The notes under the pieces: model-generated
What the model saw: the letters and a program-made list of their open reading frames with translations, nothing else
Databases searched by the model: none
Told to the model about the DNA's origin: nothing
Position numbers and translations under genes: made by a program
Part shown: positions 17,135 to 27,150 of the stretch, piece by piece
Numbering within the stretch: position 1 is the first letter of the stretch
Layout of the letters: the number at the start of each line of letters is the position of its first letter
Assembly: GCA_023300375.1 (NCBI GenBank)
Contig: JALZWO010000203.1
Location: forward strand, 1-37,822
Direction of reading: 5' to 3'
DNA: 37,822 nt
From: Granulosicoccus sp.
Lineage (GTDB): Bacteria; Pseudomonadota; Gammaproteobacteria; Granulosicoccales; Granulosicoccaceae

Positions 17135-17680
17135 ATGAATGAATCTTTCGCCCCGCTAACAGGCAACCATTTGCATACTCTGATTCTTGGCACCATGCCG
17201 GGCCAGCGATCCTTACAATCTCGACAATATTATGCGCACCCACGCAATGCACTATGGCCAATCCTGTGCGCCATTGTTCGTGACGAAGAGCCGTCGTACA
17301 ACGTTCACACCAAACTGAGCTACGAGCAACGCTGTCGCTTTGTTACACAGGCAGGTTTTGGCCTATGGGATGTATTGGCAAGCTGTGAGCGACAAGGGAG
17401 CCTTGACAGCAATATAGTCAAGTCAACAGAAATCCCCAATGAGATCGGCGATCTGGCCAAAAGGCATCCCGAACTGCGCACGGTTGTCTGCAATGGGCGC
17501 ACCGCTGAAGCCTTGTTCAAGCGTCATATACGGCCCACACTTAGCGACAAATTCGCCGAACTTAACATAGTGTGCGTGCCGTCATCGAGTCCTGCTATGG
17601 CAAGCCTGGACCTGAAAGCGAAATATCAGTTCTGGCGCAAGGCTTTAATGGAGTTCCCGCCTGCGCGGGATGACGGGTAA
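17135..17680 (+). CDS. DNA-deoxyinosine (hypoxanthine-DNA) glycosylase, UDG superfamily family 6
   Basis: 181 residues from the ATG at 17135; an upstream TTG at 17018 would run into the divergent mmsA promoter. The signature LILGTMPGQRSLQSRQYYAHPRN (from ~16) includes the GTMPG loop and N38 of the YYxHPRN motif, placed like the catalytic Asn of family 6 enzymes. VPSSSPAM at ~148-155 is the C-terminal DNA-gripping motif, usually SPAN; here the last residue is Met. It removes hypoxanthine from DNA, the deamination product of adenine. The last eight residues (FPPARDDG) are encoded by a REP-like palindrome, so the tail looks like a recent extension. It converges with the TRAP permease gene across 4 bp. 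Confidence 0.85.
   Translation: MNESFAPLTGNHLHTLILGTMPGQRSLQSRQYYAHPRNALWPILCAIVRDEEPSYNVHTKLSYEQRCRFVTQAGFGLWDVLASCERQGSLDSNIVKSTEIPNEIGDLAKRHPELRTVVCNGRTAEALFKRHIRPTLSDKFAELNIVCVPSSSPAMASLDLKAKYQFWRKALMEFPPARDDG
17654..17677. repeat. REP-like palindrome inside the 3' end of the glycosylase gene
   Basis: TTCCCGCCTGCGCGGGATGA and the next bases contain the hairpin TCCCGC (17655-17660) / GCGGGA (17665-17670) with loop CTGC. It matches the REP element at 24272-24337. It lies at a convergent junction (stops at 17680 and 17685) and may act as a two-way transcription block. Confidence 0.65.
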
Positions 17681-17684
17681 AAAT

Positions 17685-19934
17685 CTAGTCTGCACCTCGA
17701 ACCGGTATCGGCGCATCCGGATCGGGGCGAATAAATTTCTGCACCATGACGGCAGCCGCAGCGATGACCACACCGATAACATCTGATACGAAGCCGCCTT
17801 CTATCATAAACAGCGCAGCAGCTAACAAGGCGAGCCGAATGAACCAAGCGGCACGGGCATCCATAAACCAGCCTTGAACACCTGCTGACAACAAAAACAC
17901 ACCAGCAATAGCCGTTACCGAGGCCAACACCACTAGATACCAAGCACCCTCCATCAAAATCGCACTGTTGTAGAAAAACATGAACGGCACGATAAAGGCC
18001 GCGATACCAATTTTGAATGACGCGAATGAAGTCTCCATGGGATTAGCTCCCGAGATTCCCGCTGCTGCATAACTTGCCAGCGCCACCGGCGGCGTGATGG
18101 CAGACAACACCGCAAAATAAAAAACAAAGAAATGTGCCGTCAGTTGTGGGATACCCAGCTGCACCAACCCAGGCGCCACCACTGATGCTGCCACCGCATA
18201 AGCGGCCGTAGTGGGCATTCCCATACCCAGCAGAATCGATATACACATGGCAAAGAACAAGGCTAACAACTGAGAAGATTCTGCAATACCAAGCAATAAA
18301 CTTGAGAACCGTGCACCCACACCGGTTAACGAGATAACACCCACAATGATGCCCGCGCAGGCACACACGGCAATGATTTGAACAGACATGACTCCAGCCA
18401 TCTCAAAGGCTTTTGTAATTTTACGAGGCCCCATACGGTGCGGCGTTAGCCAGGATACAAACGCGGCTGCAACGGTTGCCAACGTGCCCGCACGAATAAC
18501 CGAGTAGCCCGCAAACAGCGCATAAATCAGAATGATGATGGGTAGAAACAGATAGACCTGTTTAATAAGTACAGCTACTTTCGGCAGTTCGTCCTCGCGC
18601 ATGCCACGCATACCTAACTTAGCAGCTTCAAAGTCCACCATGAAGTACACAGACACAAAATACAAAACAGCAGGCAGAATGGCTGCAACAGCAATGTCTG
18701 TGTAAGGAATACCGGTAATTTCAGCCATAATGAAAGCACCGGCACCCATGATCGGCGGCATGATCTGACCACCCGTAGATGCAGCAGCTTCTACAGCACC
18801 TGCTGTCTTGGCCGGATAACCCACTTTTTTCATTAGCGGTATGGTTAGCGAACCTGTGGCAACCACATTGCCCGCTGATGTGCCGTTAATCATACCCATG
18901 AGTCCAGAGGCGAAAATAGCCACCTTCGCAGGCCCTCCGCGAGCACGCCCAGCCAAGGCAAACGCAAAGTTAACAAAATAGTCACCCACTTTAGAGGCTT
19001 GCAGGAATGCGGCAAAGATGATGAACAGAATAATGTAGGTTGACGACACGGCAGTCGTTGGCCCAAGTATTCCTGCATCGGTATAAACCTGTGAGAAAAA
19101 ACGTGCCCAATTTATTTTAGGAGAATTTAAAAAGCCCGGCAACAGATGCCCAACAAACACATACACTAGAAACACCCCAGCGATAATAATTAATGCAAGA
19201 CCGGTTACTCGTCGTGTTAACTCCATTATCAGTGCAGAGCCAGCAACAGCTGCTAGTGAAATACCAATGGGGGCAAAGGGTGTCCCGGTTGAGTTACGCA
19301 TCAAGGTGCCGTACATGGTCACCAGATAAATTGCCACAGCCAATGCGCAAACACCCAGTACAAGATCAGGCAAGGCATACAAGCTGCGAGGTGTTTTGTC
19401 GATCCAGCCAAGCATAATACCGCCGAAAGTGGCGATAATTAACGGAATTCCGAACCAGTAAATTTCTGGCTGACGATACTCCTGAGCAATACCATTCCAC
19501 ATGGCACCGTCAGCAATTCGCCAACCAATATTGATAGCTGCTGCGCAAGCCACAAGACCTAAAAGTAAAAGCACTAGACCTGCGACTAAAGCCACTTTTG
19601 ATTCTTTATGATTGACGTTTTCAACGAAGTTGAGTCGAGGACCAAACAATAGAAAACCTAGAACCAATGCCCCAGCAACATGCACGATACGAAAATTCCA
19701 TGTTTCAAGAGGAAAACTGGGCAGAAACCCAACTTCAATGCCAGTAATACCTGACAGTGAAAGACCATTAAGTGCCGCCATGTGGAACGCAGCATAGAGT
19801 GTTGCTAAGGTTGCAATCACAACATAGCGCCAACCCACAAATGTTCGACGATTAGCCTCAACAGTTTCTTCGTCGATGCCGTCAGCCACAACCTGAGTGC
19901 CGTGATTGAGCGATTCCACCATTTTTTCAGTCAT
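17685..19934 (-). CDS. TRAP transporter fused permease (4TM/12TM, DctQM fusion)
   Basis: 749 residues; many hydrophobic segments. The N-terminal ~220 residues hold the small-subunit-like helices; from ~230 the DctM-type large domain follows, with family blocks such as FASGLMGMINGTSAGNVVATGS (~340-361), TGGQIMPPIMGAGAFIMAEI (~388-407) and LLGMGMPTTAAYAVAASVVAPGL (~563-585). Fused TRAP permeases pair with TAXI receptors, and a TAXI gene lies just upstream on the same strand. Together they import an organic acid or amino acid using the sodium gradient. The gap of 217 bp between receptor and permease holds an attenuator-like hairpin. Confidence 0.93.
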   Translation of the reverse strand: MTEKMVESLNHGTQVVADGIDEETVEANRRTFVGWRYVVIATLATLYAAFHMAALNGLSLSGITGIEVGFLPSFPLETWNFRIVHVAGALVLGFLLFGPRLNFVENVNHKESKVALVAGLVLLLLGLVACAAAINIGWRIADGAMWNGIAQEYRQPEIYWFGIPLIIATFGGIMLGWIDKTPRSLYALPDLVLGVCALAVAIYLVTMYGTLMRNSTGTPFAPIGISLAAVAGSALIMELTRRVTGLALIIIAGVFLVYVFVGHLLPGFLNSPKINWARFFSQVYTDAGILGPTTAVSSTYIILFIIFAAFLQASKVGDYFVNFAFALAGRARGGPAKVAIFASGLMGMINGTSAGNVVATGSLTIPLMKKVGYPAKTAGAVEAAASTGGQIMPPIMGAGAFIMAEITGIPYTDIAVAAILPAVLYFVSVYFMVDFEAAKLGMRGMREDELPKVAVLIKQVYLFLPIIILIYALFAGYSVIRAGTLATVAAAFVSWLTPHRMGPRKITKAFEMAGVMSVQIIAVCACAGIIVGVISLTGVGARFSSLLLGIAESSQLLALFFAMCISILLGMGMPTTAAYAVAASVVAPGLVQLGIPQLTAHFFVFYFAVLSAITPPVALASYAAAGISGANPMETSFASFKIGIAAFIVPFMFFYNSAILMEGAWYLVVLASVTAIAGVFLLSAGVQGWFMDARAAWFIRLALLAAALFMIEGGFVSDVIGVVIAAAAVMVQKFIRPDPDAPIPVRGAD

Positions 19935-20076
19935 GATTGAGTCTTAATTTTTTAGCAACATTCAGCAAAAGGTAGACCGTGGCGTTGTATTAAAATTTCA
20001 CACAGCCCTTTAAATACAGCAAAATTAGCTTTTTTTGGACTCGTAATTTTGATTCAGCACTTAGGATAAACAGTAT

Positions 20077-20126
20077 AAAAATTAGAGCCATCACTTGCAA
20101 ACCTACGTCACGAATTGCAAGCGATG
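20077..20126 (-). terminator. Attenuator-like hairpin between TRAP receptor and permease genes
   Basis: On the minus strand, 20126-20115 pairs with 20100-20089 over 12 bp with one G-U pair and a 14-nt loop; a run of five T follows within ~8 bases. It lies after the receptor stop and before the permease start, where partial termination would give more receptor than permease. Confidence 0.45.
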
Positions 20127-20151
20127 ACAGTCATTCAAACGATGCTGTGAA

Positions 20152-21150
20152 CTACAACCCTTTGATCATCGAATCAGGAATATCTGCACCTGCATTTTCC
20201 TTGAACCACTTGGCAGCTCCAGGATGCCACATCAGCACAGCGTTCTTATCCCAGTTCTCGGGTATGGTTGAACGAGCCGCTTTGTGAATACCTAACATTC
20301 TATCGTTGTCTGACATAACAATATCGACAACAGCTTCAACGAAACTTTCTGGCAAGTCACAGTTAGCTATGGAAAAATTCCACATAGACACAGAGCGAGC
20401 ATCTGCCGTTAGAGTAGTGTAAGTATCTGCTGCGATACTGAATTCTGCTACTGGAAAATCTGCAATGATCTTGGCCTGCTCGTCAGCGGTGAATTCGATA
20501 ATGTTAACGTCAGTTTGGACCTCTAGCTGACTAACAGCTGGTACCGGCACACCGGCTGCAAACGCAATAACGTCGAGCAAGCCATCTTGCAGCTGGCTGC
20601 CAAGATCAGTCCAACCACCGTTTCGTCGTTCAAAATCCACACCCAATGTTTCCATTATGCGTGGAAAATACGTGTCGGAAGTTGAGCCCGCAGGGCCAAA
20701 GCCAATCTTCGCACCAGCTGGGATATCAGCCACTGTAGTAATGCCAGAAGAGCTCAGCGCTGTTACTGAAAATGGCGTTTGGTACATAGGGAACATGGCA
20801 CAAGCATTGTCCATTTCCAAGCCAGGGGCGATAGGGTTGGTTCCTGCAAGAGACTCTGCAGCAGGCCCCATAGTTGTCATACCAAAAGAGGCATCACCAG
20901 TATGCACAAGCGCCATATTCTGCATAGGCCCACCAGTAACTTCACCACCGCCCGACAAACCTAGCTCTTCAGCAACCAGATTCGCCCAACCTGAACCGTA
21001 GGCAAAGTAAGTTCCGCCTTGCGATGCAGTACCTACAGTAAAGCTCTCAGGCCAACCAGTGCGATCGGCATCCTGCGCCAACAACGGGCTACCACCGAGG
21101 GTGACGGCCGCAGCCATTGCTGATGTGGTTAATAGATTGTGTAATTTCAT
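20152..21150 (-). CDS. TRAP transporter solute receptor, TAXI family
   Basis: 332 residues. A signal peptide (LLTTSAMAAAVTLGGSPLLA, cleavage near residue 25) is followed by the TAXI-type fold: FTVGTASQGGTYFAYGSGWANLV (~38-60) carries the family's GTxSxGGTYF ligand loop, and ADIPAGAKIGFGPAGSTSD and NGGWTDLGSQLQDGLLDVIAFAAGVPVPA mark the second lobe. It binds the transported solute in the periplasm for the fused permease downstream. The start has an excellent GGGAGGAAG ribosome binding site 3-11 bases upstream, consistent with the high level expected of receptors. TAXI receptors that have been characterised mostly bind glutamate, glutamine or related acids; the ligand here is unknown. Confidence 0.93.
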   Translation of the reverse strand: MKLHNLLTTSAMAAAVTLGGSPLLAQDADRTGWPESFTVGTASQGGTYFAYGSGWANLVAEELGLSGGGEVTGGPMQNMALVHTGDASFGMTTMGPAAESLAGTNPIAPGLEMDNACAMFPMYQTPFSVTALSSSGITTVADIPAGAKIGFGPAGSTSDTYFPRIMETLGVDFERRNGGWTDLGSQLQDGLLDVIAFAAGVPVPAVSQLEVQTDVNIIEFTADEQAKIIADFPVAEFSIAADTYTTLTADARSVSMWNFSIANCDLPESFVEAVVDIVMSDNDRMLGIHKAARSTIPENWDKNAVLMWHPGAAKWFKENAGADIPDSMIKGL

Positions 21151-21211
21151 TTCTTCCTCCCAGAAGAATTCATTAGGTTTATATTCTGTAACAGCGTCGT
21201 TCCACTCACGC

Positions 21212-21229
21212 TATACACCTGTGAGTATA
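21212..21229. promoter_or_regulatory. Operator-like inverted repeat upstream of the TAXI receptor gene
   Basis: TATAC (21212-21216) and GTATA (21225-21229) flank eight bases, ~62 bp before the receptor start. The TGTATAC-like halves resemble sites of GntR-type repressors, which often control TRAP operons, but no regulator gene is in the window. Confidence 0.25.
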
Positions 21230-21297
21230 CATCCGAGAACACGGTGACAATCAACATCAACCGAAGCGTTTGTTCAGCTTAATTTTAGGAGGAAAAT

Positions 21298-23205
21298 TTA
21301 GTGCCGGTCTTTTACCGGATTACTGGAGAACAACTCTACCAATTGAGTCGTCATTACATCAGCCAGCTGAGCCACATCGTGGATAGTGGTCGCTCGCGAA
21401 TAGTACTGGCGAACATCATGACCGATGCCGATAGCCACCAGCTCAACCTCTTTCTGACGTTCTATTTGCCCGATAACATGCCGCAGATGCCTTTCAAGGA
21501 AACGACCGGGGTTGGTTGACAGCGTTGAGTCGTCAATAGGCGCGCCGTCTGAGATCATCATCAGAATACGCCGTTGTTCAGGCCGCTGTAGAAGTCGTCC
21601 GTGCGCCCATTGAAGTGCCTCACCATCGATGTTCTCTTTCAATAGCCCTTTGCGCATCATCAAGCCTAAATTAACTCGAGCTTGGCGCCAAGGTACATCA
21701 GCCGACTTGAATACTATGTGCCGCAAATCGTTCAATCGCCCAGGATTAGCTGGATAGCCACCAGCCACCCACTTTTCACGAGATCTGCCACCTTTCCAGG
21801 CACAAGTAGTAAAACCGAGTATTTCCACTCGCACACCACAGCGCTCAAGTGTCGCCGACAAAATGTCAGCACAAACAGCAGCTACCCGTATAGAGCGACC
21901 GTGCATCGACCCAGAATTATCTAACAGGAGCGTCACCACCGTATCTCGAAATGGGGTTTCCGATTCTTGCTTGAATGTTAGCGGCATCATAGGGTCGGTA
22001 AGAACACGCACTAATCGGGCTGTATCGAGTTGACCTTCTTCCAGATCGAATTGCCACGAGCGTGTTTGCTGCGCCATTAGCACGCGCTGCAAGCGGTTAG
22101 CGAATCGCCCCACCGAACGTTGCAGATCTCCCAGATGGGTATCCAATGTCTGGCGTAGGCGAGTCAGTTCCTCAAGATCACACAAATCCAAAGGCTTGAT
22201 CACCTCGTCAAATTCTTGTGTGTAGGCGTGATAATCACTGGCCACACGGTTTAACGCCTCACCATTCACAGAACGCCATTCACTGCCCGCATTCTCCGAA
22301 GAATTCTCTGGCAGATCTTCTTCAGGTTCGACGGTGTCACTGGCATCGTCAGCACCACTATCATCATCGACCGTATCCGATTCGCCGTCATCCTGTGTGG
22401 ATGTGCTGTCCGATTCGCTCATGTCTGAATCATCATCTGACGCTGACTGCTGATCCGGAGGCTGATCATTTTCATCAAAATCGTCTTGCGGATCACGCTC
22501 TTCGCTGTTATCCAGCTGTAGAGATCGCAACAACTGACCTAGCGCTTTGGCAAAACTGCCCTGATCATTGATGTCGAATTGTTGCGCATCAAACTTAGGC
22601 GCAACATCGCTGTCTAGCCACTCTTGCCAATCTGATAATGCGTCGGAGGCCGCCGGAGGAAGTGGATCTGAGCCGAGGCGTTGTCTTAAATACAGGGACA
22701 GAGCATGGTCGATACCCAAACGCGGCTCTGGAATTTCACCCAGAGCGATAGCGGGCTTTCTGATGGTATCCAGAAGTAACTGATACCTGTTGTCTAATGC
22801 GGCATGCAAATTTCTGCTAACGCCAGCAAACGCCTCGCTACCTAATAATTCGCAGCGTGTTTGCTCAGCCATTTGATGCAATTGCTGCGACGTTTCAGTA
22901 CTTGGCTGAAAACGCCTGTGGGTAGCAGTATCGTGATGTTGCTTGTGCAGCGCTATAGCGTCGCTGCGGCCTCTGGTTTGTAGGCGTTCGACCAGTGTTG
23001 CATCATCTGGAATACTTGGCAGCGCCATGCCATCAACGTCTGATGCACTATCATCGAAAGTAAGCTCGATGGATCTGTCTTTTGCCAGAGTACGAGCACA
23101 AGCACTGGTAGAGCGTCGAAAACCCTTACTTAACGGCGCACCTATTGTGGTGACCGCGTTAGCCGCATTGGCAGACTTATCGGCATTTGAGCCGTCAGCC
23201 GTCAC
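21298..23205 (-). CDS. cobT: Cobaltochelatase subunit CobT (vWA domain)
   Basis: 635 residues from the GTG at 23205-23203, which overlaps the cobS stop by 11 bp; the frame extends to 23250, but that start would lie deep in cobS. Layout: N-terminal region with [14 protein letters not shown], a helical middle, a very acidic low-complexity stretch (roughly residues 240-315, runs of D/E/S), then a C-terminal von Willebrand A domain with the MIDAS motif [10 protein letters not shown] near residue 425 and SDGAPIDD. CobT and the AAA+ protein CobS form the ring complex that drives cobalt insertion into hydrogenobyrinate a,c-diamide by CobN in the aerobic cobalamin route. CobN is not in the window. 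If the genome lacks it, this pair may serve another MoxR/vWA role. Confidence 0.88.
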   Translation of the reverse strand: MTADGSNADKSANAANAVTTIGAPLSKGFRRSTSACARTLAKDRSIELTFDDSASDVDGMALPSIPDDATLVERLQTRGRSDAIALHKQHHDTATHRRFQPSTETSQQLHQMAEQTRCELLGSEAFAGVSRNLHAALDNRYQLLLDTIRKPAIALGEIPEPRLGIDHALSLYLRQRLGSDPLPPAASDALSDWQEWLDSDVAPKFDAQQFDINDQGSFAKALGQLLRSLQLDNSEERDPQDDFDENDQPPDQQSASDDDSDMSESDSTSTQDDGESDTVDDDSGADDASDTVEPEEDLPENSSENAGSEWRSVNGEALNRVASDYHAYTQEFDEVIKPLDLCDLEELTRLRQTLDTHLGDLQRSVGRFANRLQRVLMAQQTRSWQFDLEEGQLDTARLVRVLTDPMMPLTFKQESETPFRDTVVTLLLDNSGSMHGRSIRVAAVCADILSATLERCGVRVEILGFTTCAWKGGRSREKWVAGGYPANPGRLNDLRHIVFKSADVPWRQARVNLGLMMRKGLLKENIDGEALQWAHGRLLQRPEQRRILMMISDGAPIDDSTLSTNPGRFLERHLRHVIGQIERQKEVELVAIGIGHDVRQYYSRATTIHDVAQLADVMTTQLVELFSSNPVKDRH

Positions 23206-24178
23206 GATCAACCAGCTCTTCACCGAATACGCGCTGGTACAGTTCGGCAATCAGTGTGCGTTCTGCGGGGTCGCACTTGTTAACGAAAGCCAGCTCTAAC
23301 GACAAGCCAGGCTCTTTGAAGAAGGTAAGATTTTGCGTCCAGGTGATAACAGTACGCGGGCTCATAACAGTGGCTAAATCGCCATTGCGAAAGGCCACAC
23401 GCGTAAGACCTGCCAGCGATACCATTTTCTCGACAAGATCCCTTCCCTCCTCGTTTTGAAGATGTGGCGCTTTGGCCAACACAACATCAACTTCTTTTTC
23501 GGCGGGTAGGTAATTGAGGATAGTGGTGATAGACCACCTGTCCATTTGCGCTTGGTTGATCTGTTGAGTACCGTGATACAGCCCCGTAGTGTCGCCCAAA
23601 CCCACTGTATTAGCCGTCGCAAAAAAACGAAACGCCGGATGAGGTCGGATGACTCTGCTTTGATCTAGCAGTGTGAGTTGTCCTGTTGATTCAAGCACCC
23701 TCTGGATAACAAACATTACATCGGGTCGGCCAGCGTCATATTCATCGAATACTAAGGCCACGTTGCGTTGATAGGCCCAAGGCAGAATACCGTCCTGAAA
23801 CTCGGTTACCTGCTTGCCTTCTTTAAGCACAATAGCGTCCTTGCCAATCAGATCGATGCGGCTAACATGACTGTCAAGGTTGATACGCAAGCAAGGCCAA
23901 TTCAAACGCGCCGCAACTTGCTCAATGTGAGTTGATTTACCCGTACCGTGAAAACCTGAAATCAGTACGCGCCAATCGTTACTGAAGCCCGCGAGTATGG
24001 CGAGCGTGGTTCGGCGGTCAAACAGGTAGCTGCTGTCCAGATCAGGTACTTTGTCTGTGCGCTGGGAGTAGGCCGGAACCTGCAAGTCAATATCGAGACC
24101 GAACACCTCTCTGACAGATACAGTGGTGTCAGGCATCAGATCGTTATCTGGTGCGCGGTTAGAGTGTGAATCGAGCAT
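23195..24178 (-). CDS. cobS: Cobaltochelatase subunit CobS (AAA+ ATPase, MoxR-like)
   Basis: 327 residues from the ATG at 24178; a TTG three codons earlier is also open. N-terminal [27 protein letters not shown] is the CobS-specific leader. Walker A is [11 protein letters not shown] (~74-84), Walker [11 protein letters not shown] (~142-151), sensor 1 [20 protein letters not shown] (~185-204). The ring ATPase works with CobT as chaperone for CobN-type cobaltochelatase. Residues typical of active AAA+ proteins are intact. The gene overlaps cobT and they are one transcription unit; upstream is a REP element and the EF-G gene on the same strand. Confidence 0.92.
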   Translation of the reverse strand: MLDSHSNRAPDNDLMPDTTVSVREVFGLDIDLQVPAYSQRTDKVPDLDSSYLFDRRTTLAILAGFSNDWRVLISGFHGTGKSTHIEQVAARLNWPCLRINLDSHVSRIDLIGKDAIVLKEGKQVTEFQDGILPWAYQRNVALVFDEYDAGRPDVMFVIQRVLESTGQLTLLDQSRVIRPHPAFRFFATANTVGLGDTTGLYHGTQQINQAQMDRWSITTILNYLPAEKEVDVVLAKAPHLQNEEGRDLVEKMVSLAGLTRVAFRNGDLATVMSPRTVITWTQNLTFFKEPGLSLELAFVNKCDPAERTLIAELYQRVFGEELVDRDG

Positions 24179-24271
24179 GATTGACAAAATTTAGTGGCGT
24201 AAGTGCCAGTGTATACGTTGAAAACCTGACGGTCGTTGTTAAACGAAGGAAAAGTTGTCTATAGCTGATCT

Positions 24272-24337
24272 GTCATTCCCGCGAAGGCAGGAATCTATTT
24301 CTGGATGCATATGGATTCCCGCCTTCGCGGGAATGAC
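24272..24337. repeat. REP/BIME-like palindrome, two inverted arms
   Basis: 24272-24295 (GTCATTCCCGCGAAGGCAGG and four more bases) pairs with 24314-24337 as a 24-bp inverted repeat with one mismatch; the loop includes ATGCAT. Typical extragenic palindrome of Gammaproteobacteria. It lies between EF-G and cobS, which are on the same strand, so it may separate them transcriptionally. Confidence 0.85.
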
Positions 24338-24397
24338 GCGCTTTCGCGAGAAAGACACGTCTTCGCAGGAGAGACACTCATTCGCAGAAATAACATA
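24322..24397. repeat. Four decaying 19-bp tandem units derived from the REP arm
   Basis: Units 24322-24340, 24341-24359, 24360-24378 and 24379-24397 keep a TTCGC core at the same place in an exact 19-bp period. Neighbouring units match at 15, 13 and 11 of 19 positions, falling with distance from the REP palindrome, whose right arm is part of unit 1. Confidence 0.6.
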
Positions 24398-24472
24398 TCA
24401 GGGCCTGATACGCCCAATAAATCAGGTATACCAGACCGTCTCAGCTTAAAGCGAACTAATGCGTAACCGACA

Positions 24473-26557
24473 TTACTTAGCCGCTTTACGCTCTTGAGCT
24501 TCTTTGATTACAACGTCTGCAACGTTCTTCGGACACTGACTGTAGTGGCTGAATTCCATTGAGAACTGGCCACGGCCAGAAGTCATTGTGCGTAGATCGC
24601 CAATGTAGCCAAACATCTCGGACAACGGCACGTCAGCCTTGATGCGAACACCAGTTGGGCCTGCTTCCTGTCCTGCAATCATGCCACGGCGACGGTTAAG
24701 GTCACCGATAACATCACCGACGTGATCGTCAGGTGTGAACACATCAACCTTCATGACAGGCTCGATGATCTGCGGGCTTGCTTTAGGAATTGACTGTCGG
24801 TAAGCACCTTTAGCGGCAATCTCAAACGCAAGCGCTGAGGAGTCAACTGCGTGGAAAGCACCATCCGTTAGCACAACGCGGAAGTCGAGCAGTGGGTATC
24901 CAGCGAGAACACCTTCAACCATAGACGTCTTGAAGCCTTTCTCTACAGCTGGCCAGAATTCGCGAGGAACGTTACCACCAGTAACCTTCGACTCGAATGT
25001 GAAACCAGTACCAGATTCACCAGGCTCGATGGTGTAATCGATTCGACCGTACTGACCAGAACCACCAGATTGCTTCTTGTGAGTGTAAGTATCTTCGATA
25101 GCAGCAGTGATGGTTTCGCGGTAAGCCACCTGCGGCTTGCCTACTTCAACTTCAACACCGTGTGTACGCTTGAGGATATCGATCTTGATATCCAAGTGCA
25201 GCTCACCCATACCCATAAGGATGGTTTCGCCACTCTCTTCGTCAGTCATTACGCGGAAAGAAGGATCCTCTGCAACCATCTTGCCGATAGCTACGCCCAG
25301 CTTCTCACTACCTGCTTTGTCTTTAGGAGACACAGCGATTGAGATGACCGGATCAGGAAAGACCATAGGCTCGAGTGTTGCTGGATGCTTTGGATCAGCC
25401 AATGTGTGTCCAGTCTGGACATTCTTCATACCTAGGACAGCAACGATGTCGCCGGCCTGTGCAGAATCTAGCTCTTGGCGTGAATCAGCGTGCATCTCAA
25501 CGATACGGCCGATACGCTCTGTCTTCCCTGTGAAAGTGTTCAGTACCGTGTCGCCCTTGGCAATCTTGCCAGAGTAGATACGGATAAACGTTAATGCGCC
25601 ATAACGGTCGTCCATGATTTTGAACGCCAGTGCACGCAGTGGCTTGTTAGGGTCAACGATAGCGCGTTCGCCAGTCTCGTTACCTTCCAAATCAACTTCA
25701 GGCTGTGGCACCACTTCAGTAGGACTTGGCAGATAAGACACAACACCGTCGAGCATGGGCTGAATGCCTTTGTTCTTGAACGCTGAACCACAGAACGTGG
25801 GGAACCAAACCAACTCGATAGTACCTTTACGAATGCATTTCTGCAGTGTTTCGATATCCGGCTGCTCACCCTCGAAATAACGCTCCATAGCGGCGTCATC
25901 CATCTCCAGAGCTGACTCAACTAGCTCTTCACGCCATTTAGCAACATCTTCGACCATGTCAGCAGGTACGTCTTCGATGCTGTAGTTCTCAGGATTTCCT
26001 GTCTCGTCCCAGATCCATGCTTTTTCAGTCAAGAGATCGACTATGCCGACAAAGTTCTCTTCCGTACCGATTGGCAGAACCATAACCAGCGCACGCGCAG
26101 CCAGAACTTTCTTGACTTGGTCTACAACGCGGAAAAAGTCAGCACCCATACGATCGAGTTTGTTGACGAAGATTACGCGTGCAACTTCAGATTCATTCGC
26201 ATAGCGCCAGTTAGTCTCTGACTGGGGCTCAACACCACCAGAACCACAGAAAACGCCTACACCACCGTCCAATACTTTTAATGAACGATAAACTTCGATT
26301 GTGAAGTCAACGTGTCCCGGGGTGTCAATGATATTGAAACGATGACTGTCCCACTCACAGCTGGTTGCAGCGGACTGGATCGTGATACCACGCTCCTGCT
26401 CCTGTTCCATGAAATCGGTTGTGGCTTCACCATCATGAACCTCACCGGACTTATGAATTTTGCCCGTAAGTTTTAGGATTCGCTCTGTTGTGGTGGTCTT
26501 GCCCGCATCAACGTGGGCGAAAATGCCTATGTTGCGGTAGTTGGAAAGGTCTGTCAT
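24473..26557 (-). CDS. Elongation factor G 2 (EF-G paralogue)
   Basis: 694 residues, complete. GTPase motifs: [11 protein letters not shown] (G1, ~14-24), RGITI (G2), DTPGHVDF (G3, ~81-88) and [10 protein letters not shown] (G4, ~134). Sequence such as [32 protein letters not shown] and the C-terminal [12 protein letters not shown] matches the second EF-G type of Vibrio, Shewanella and Pseudomonas, not the str-operon EF-G. It is not beside rpsL/rpsG/tuf, as expected for the paralogue. It would catalyse ribosomal translocation, or a specialised version such as recycling or low-growth translation. It diverges from the ATP-grasp cluster across ~590 bp. A fusidic-acid-type or toxin-tolerant EF-G function is possible but not shown. 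Confidence 0.93.
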   Translation of the reverse strand: MTDLSNYRNIGIFAHVDAGKTTTTERILKLTGKIHKSGEVHDGEATTDFMEQEQERGITIQSAATSCEWDSHRFNIIDTPGHVDFTIEVYRSLKVLDGGVGVFCGSGGVEPQSETNWRYANESEVARVIFVNKLDRMGADFFRVVDQVKKVLAARALVMVLPIGTEENFVGIVDLLTEKAWIWDETGNPENYSIEDVPADMVEDVAKWREELVESALEMDDAAMERYFEGEQPDIETLQKCIRKGTIELVWFPTFCGSAFKNKGIQPMLDGVVSYLPSPTEVVPQPEVDLEGNETGERAIVDPNKPLRALAFKIMDDRYGALTFIRIYSGKIAKGDTVLNTFTGKTERIGRIVEMHADSRQELDSAQAGDIVAVLGMKNVQTGHTLADPKHPATLEPMVFPDPVISIAVSPKDKAGSEKLGVAIGKMVAEDPSFRVMTDEESGETILMGMGELHLDIKIDILKRTHGVEVEVGKPQVAYRETITAAIEDTYTHKKQSGGSGQYGRIDYTIEPGESGTGFTFESKVTGGNVPREFWPAVEKGFKTSMVEGVLAGYPLLDFRVVLTDGAFHAVDSSALAFEIAAKGAYRQSIPKASPQIIEPVMKVDVFTPDDHVGDVIGDLNRRRGMIAGQEAGPTGVRIKADVPLSEMFGYIGDLRTMTSGRGQFSMEFSHYSQCPKNVADVVIKEAQERKAAK

Positions 26558-27150
26558 GGGTTAATGCTCAAACTCTGTGAATAGGGGCCAAGGGCGTCTT
26601 GCGAAAGTTGTCGAAAAACGCTCTGACCATAAAGCCAAAAAATAGGTGAATAATGGAGACTGCATCTAAAAATCAAATAAAAACGGTGAGCAGCTCGGAG
26701 ATGCATTGTGGAAACAAGGCATACTGGCGCTCGGTAAACCCGCAATTCTACCCAATTTTGGCGCTCGGCGGTCGCTAACAATGTTCCTTTCGTTAACGAA
26801 CGGGCGGAACTGATTGATGTTTTTCTGTTTGAGCTTTCAAAATTGCACAAAAACAATCAGTTGAATGGCCCAACAGCCCAGCTACAATACAACCAGAGAG
26901 TTACATTCTGTACAGCCAGACATATAAGTACTGAACCTTACCGGCTCCAGCAACTCTACAACCCAAGTAATTCAATCACGTCAAACTCCCGACGAGTTCT
27001 TAGAACTTGTTCCGGAATCCCAGATAATGACAATATCGCAAGAGTATTGCTACCTAAATGCTAGCGCAAGAGCTGGTTTGCAAGGTAAAATAATAACGTC
27101 ATTCTGACCAGTTTGATCTGTTACACATCGAGGATAGGTGGTAGTTCATC
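26558..27150. promoter_or_regulatory. Divergent intergenic region between EF-G 2 and the ATP-grasp cluster, 593 bp
   Basis: No credible gene; the short open frames here have no homology-like features or ribosome binding sites. It holds a direct repeat TGGCGCTCGG (26725-26734 and 26759-26768), a 13-bp palindrome AGTTCTTAGAACT (26995-27007) followed by TTCCGGAA (27011-27018). These last two sit ~140 bp before the ligase gene and could be regulator sites for it. Confidence 0.35.

Noticed and set aside
21301-21519. Plus-strand frame of 72 codons starting with GTG after a perfect AGGAGG.
   Set aside because: It is fully antisense to the 3' end of cobT, the protein shows no domain pattern, and the AGGAGG is just outside the cobT stop, so chance is the simplest reading.
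26554-26856. 100-codon minus-strand frame upstream of EF-G.
   Set aside because: Composition is unlike a protein, there is no ribosome binding site, and it overlaps the EF-G start; it is most likely leader sequence.
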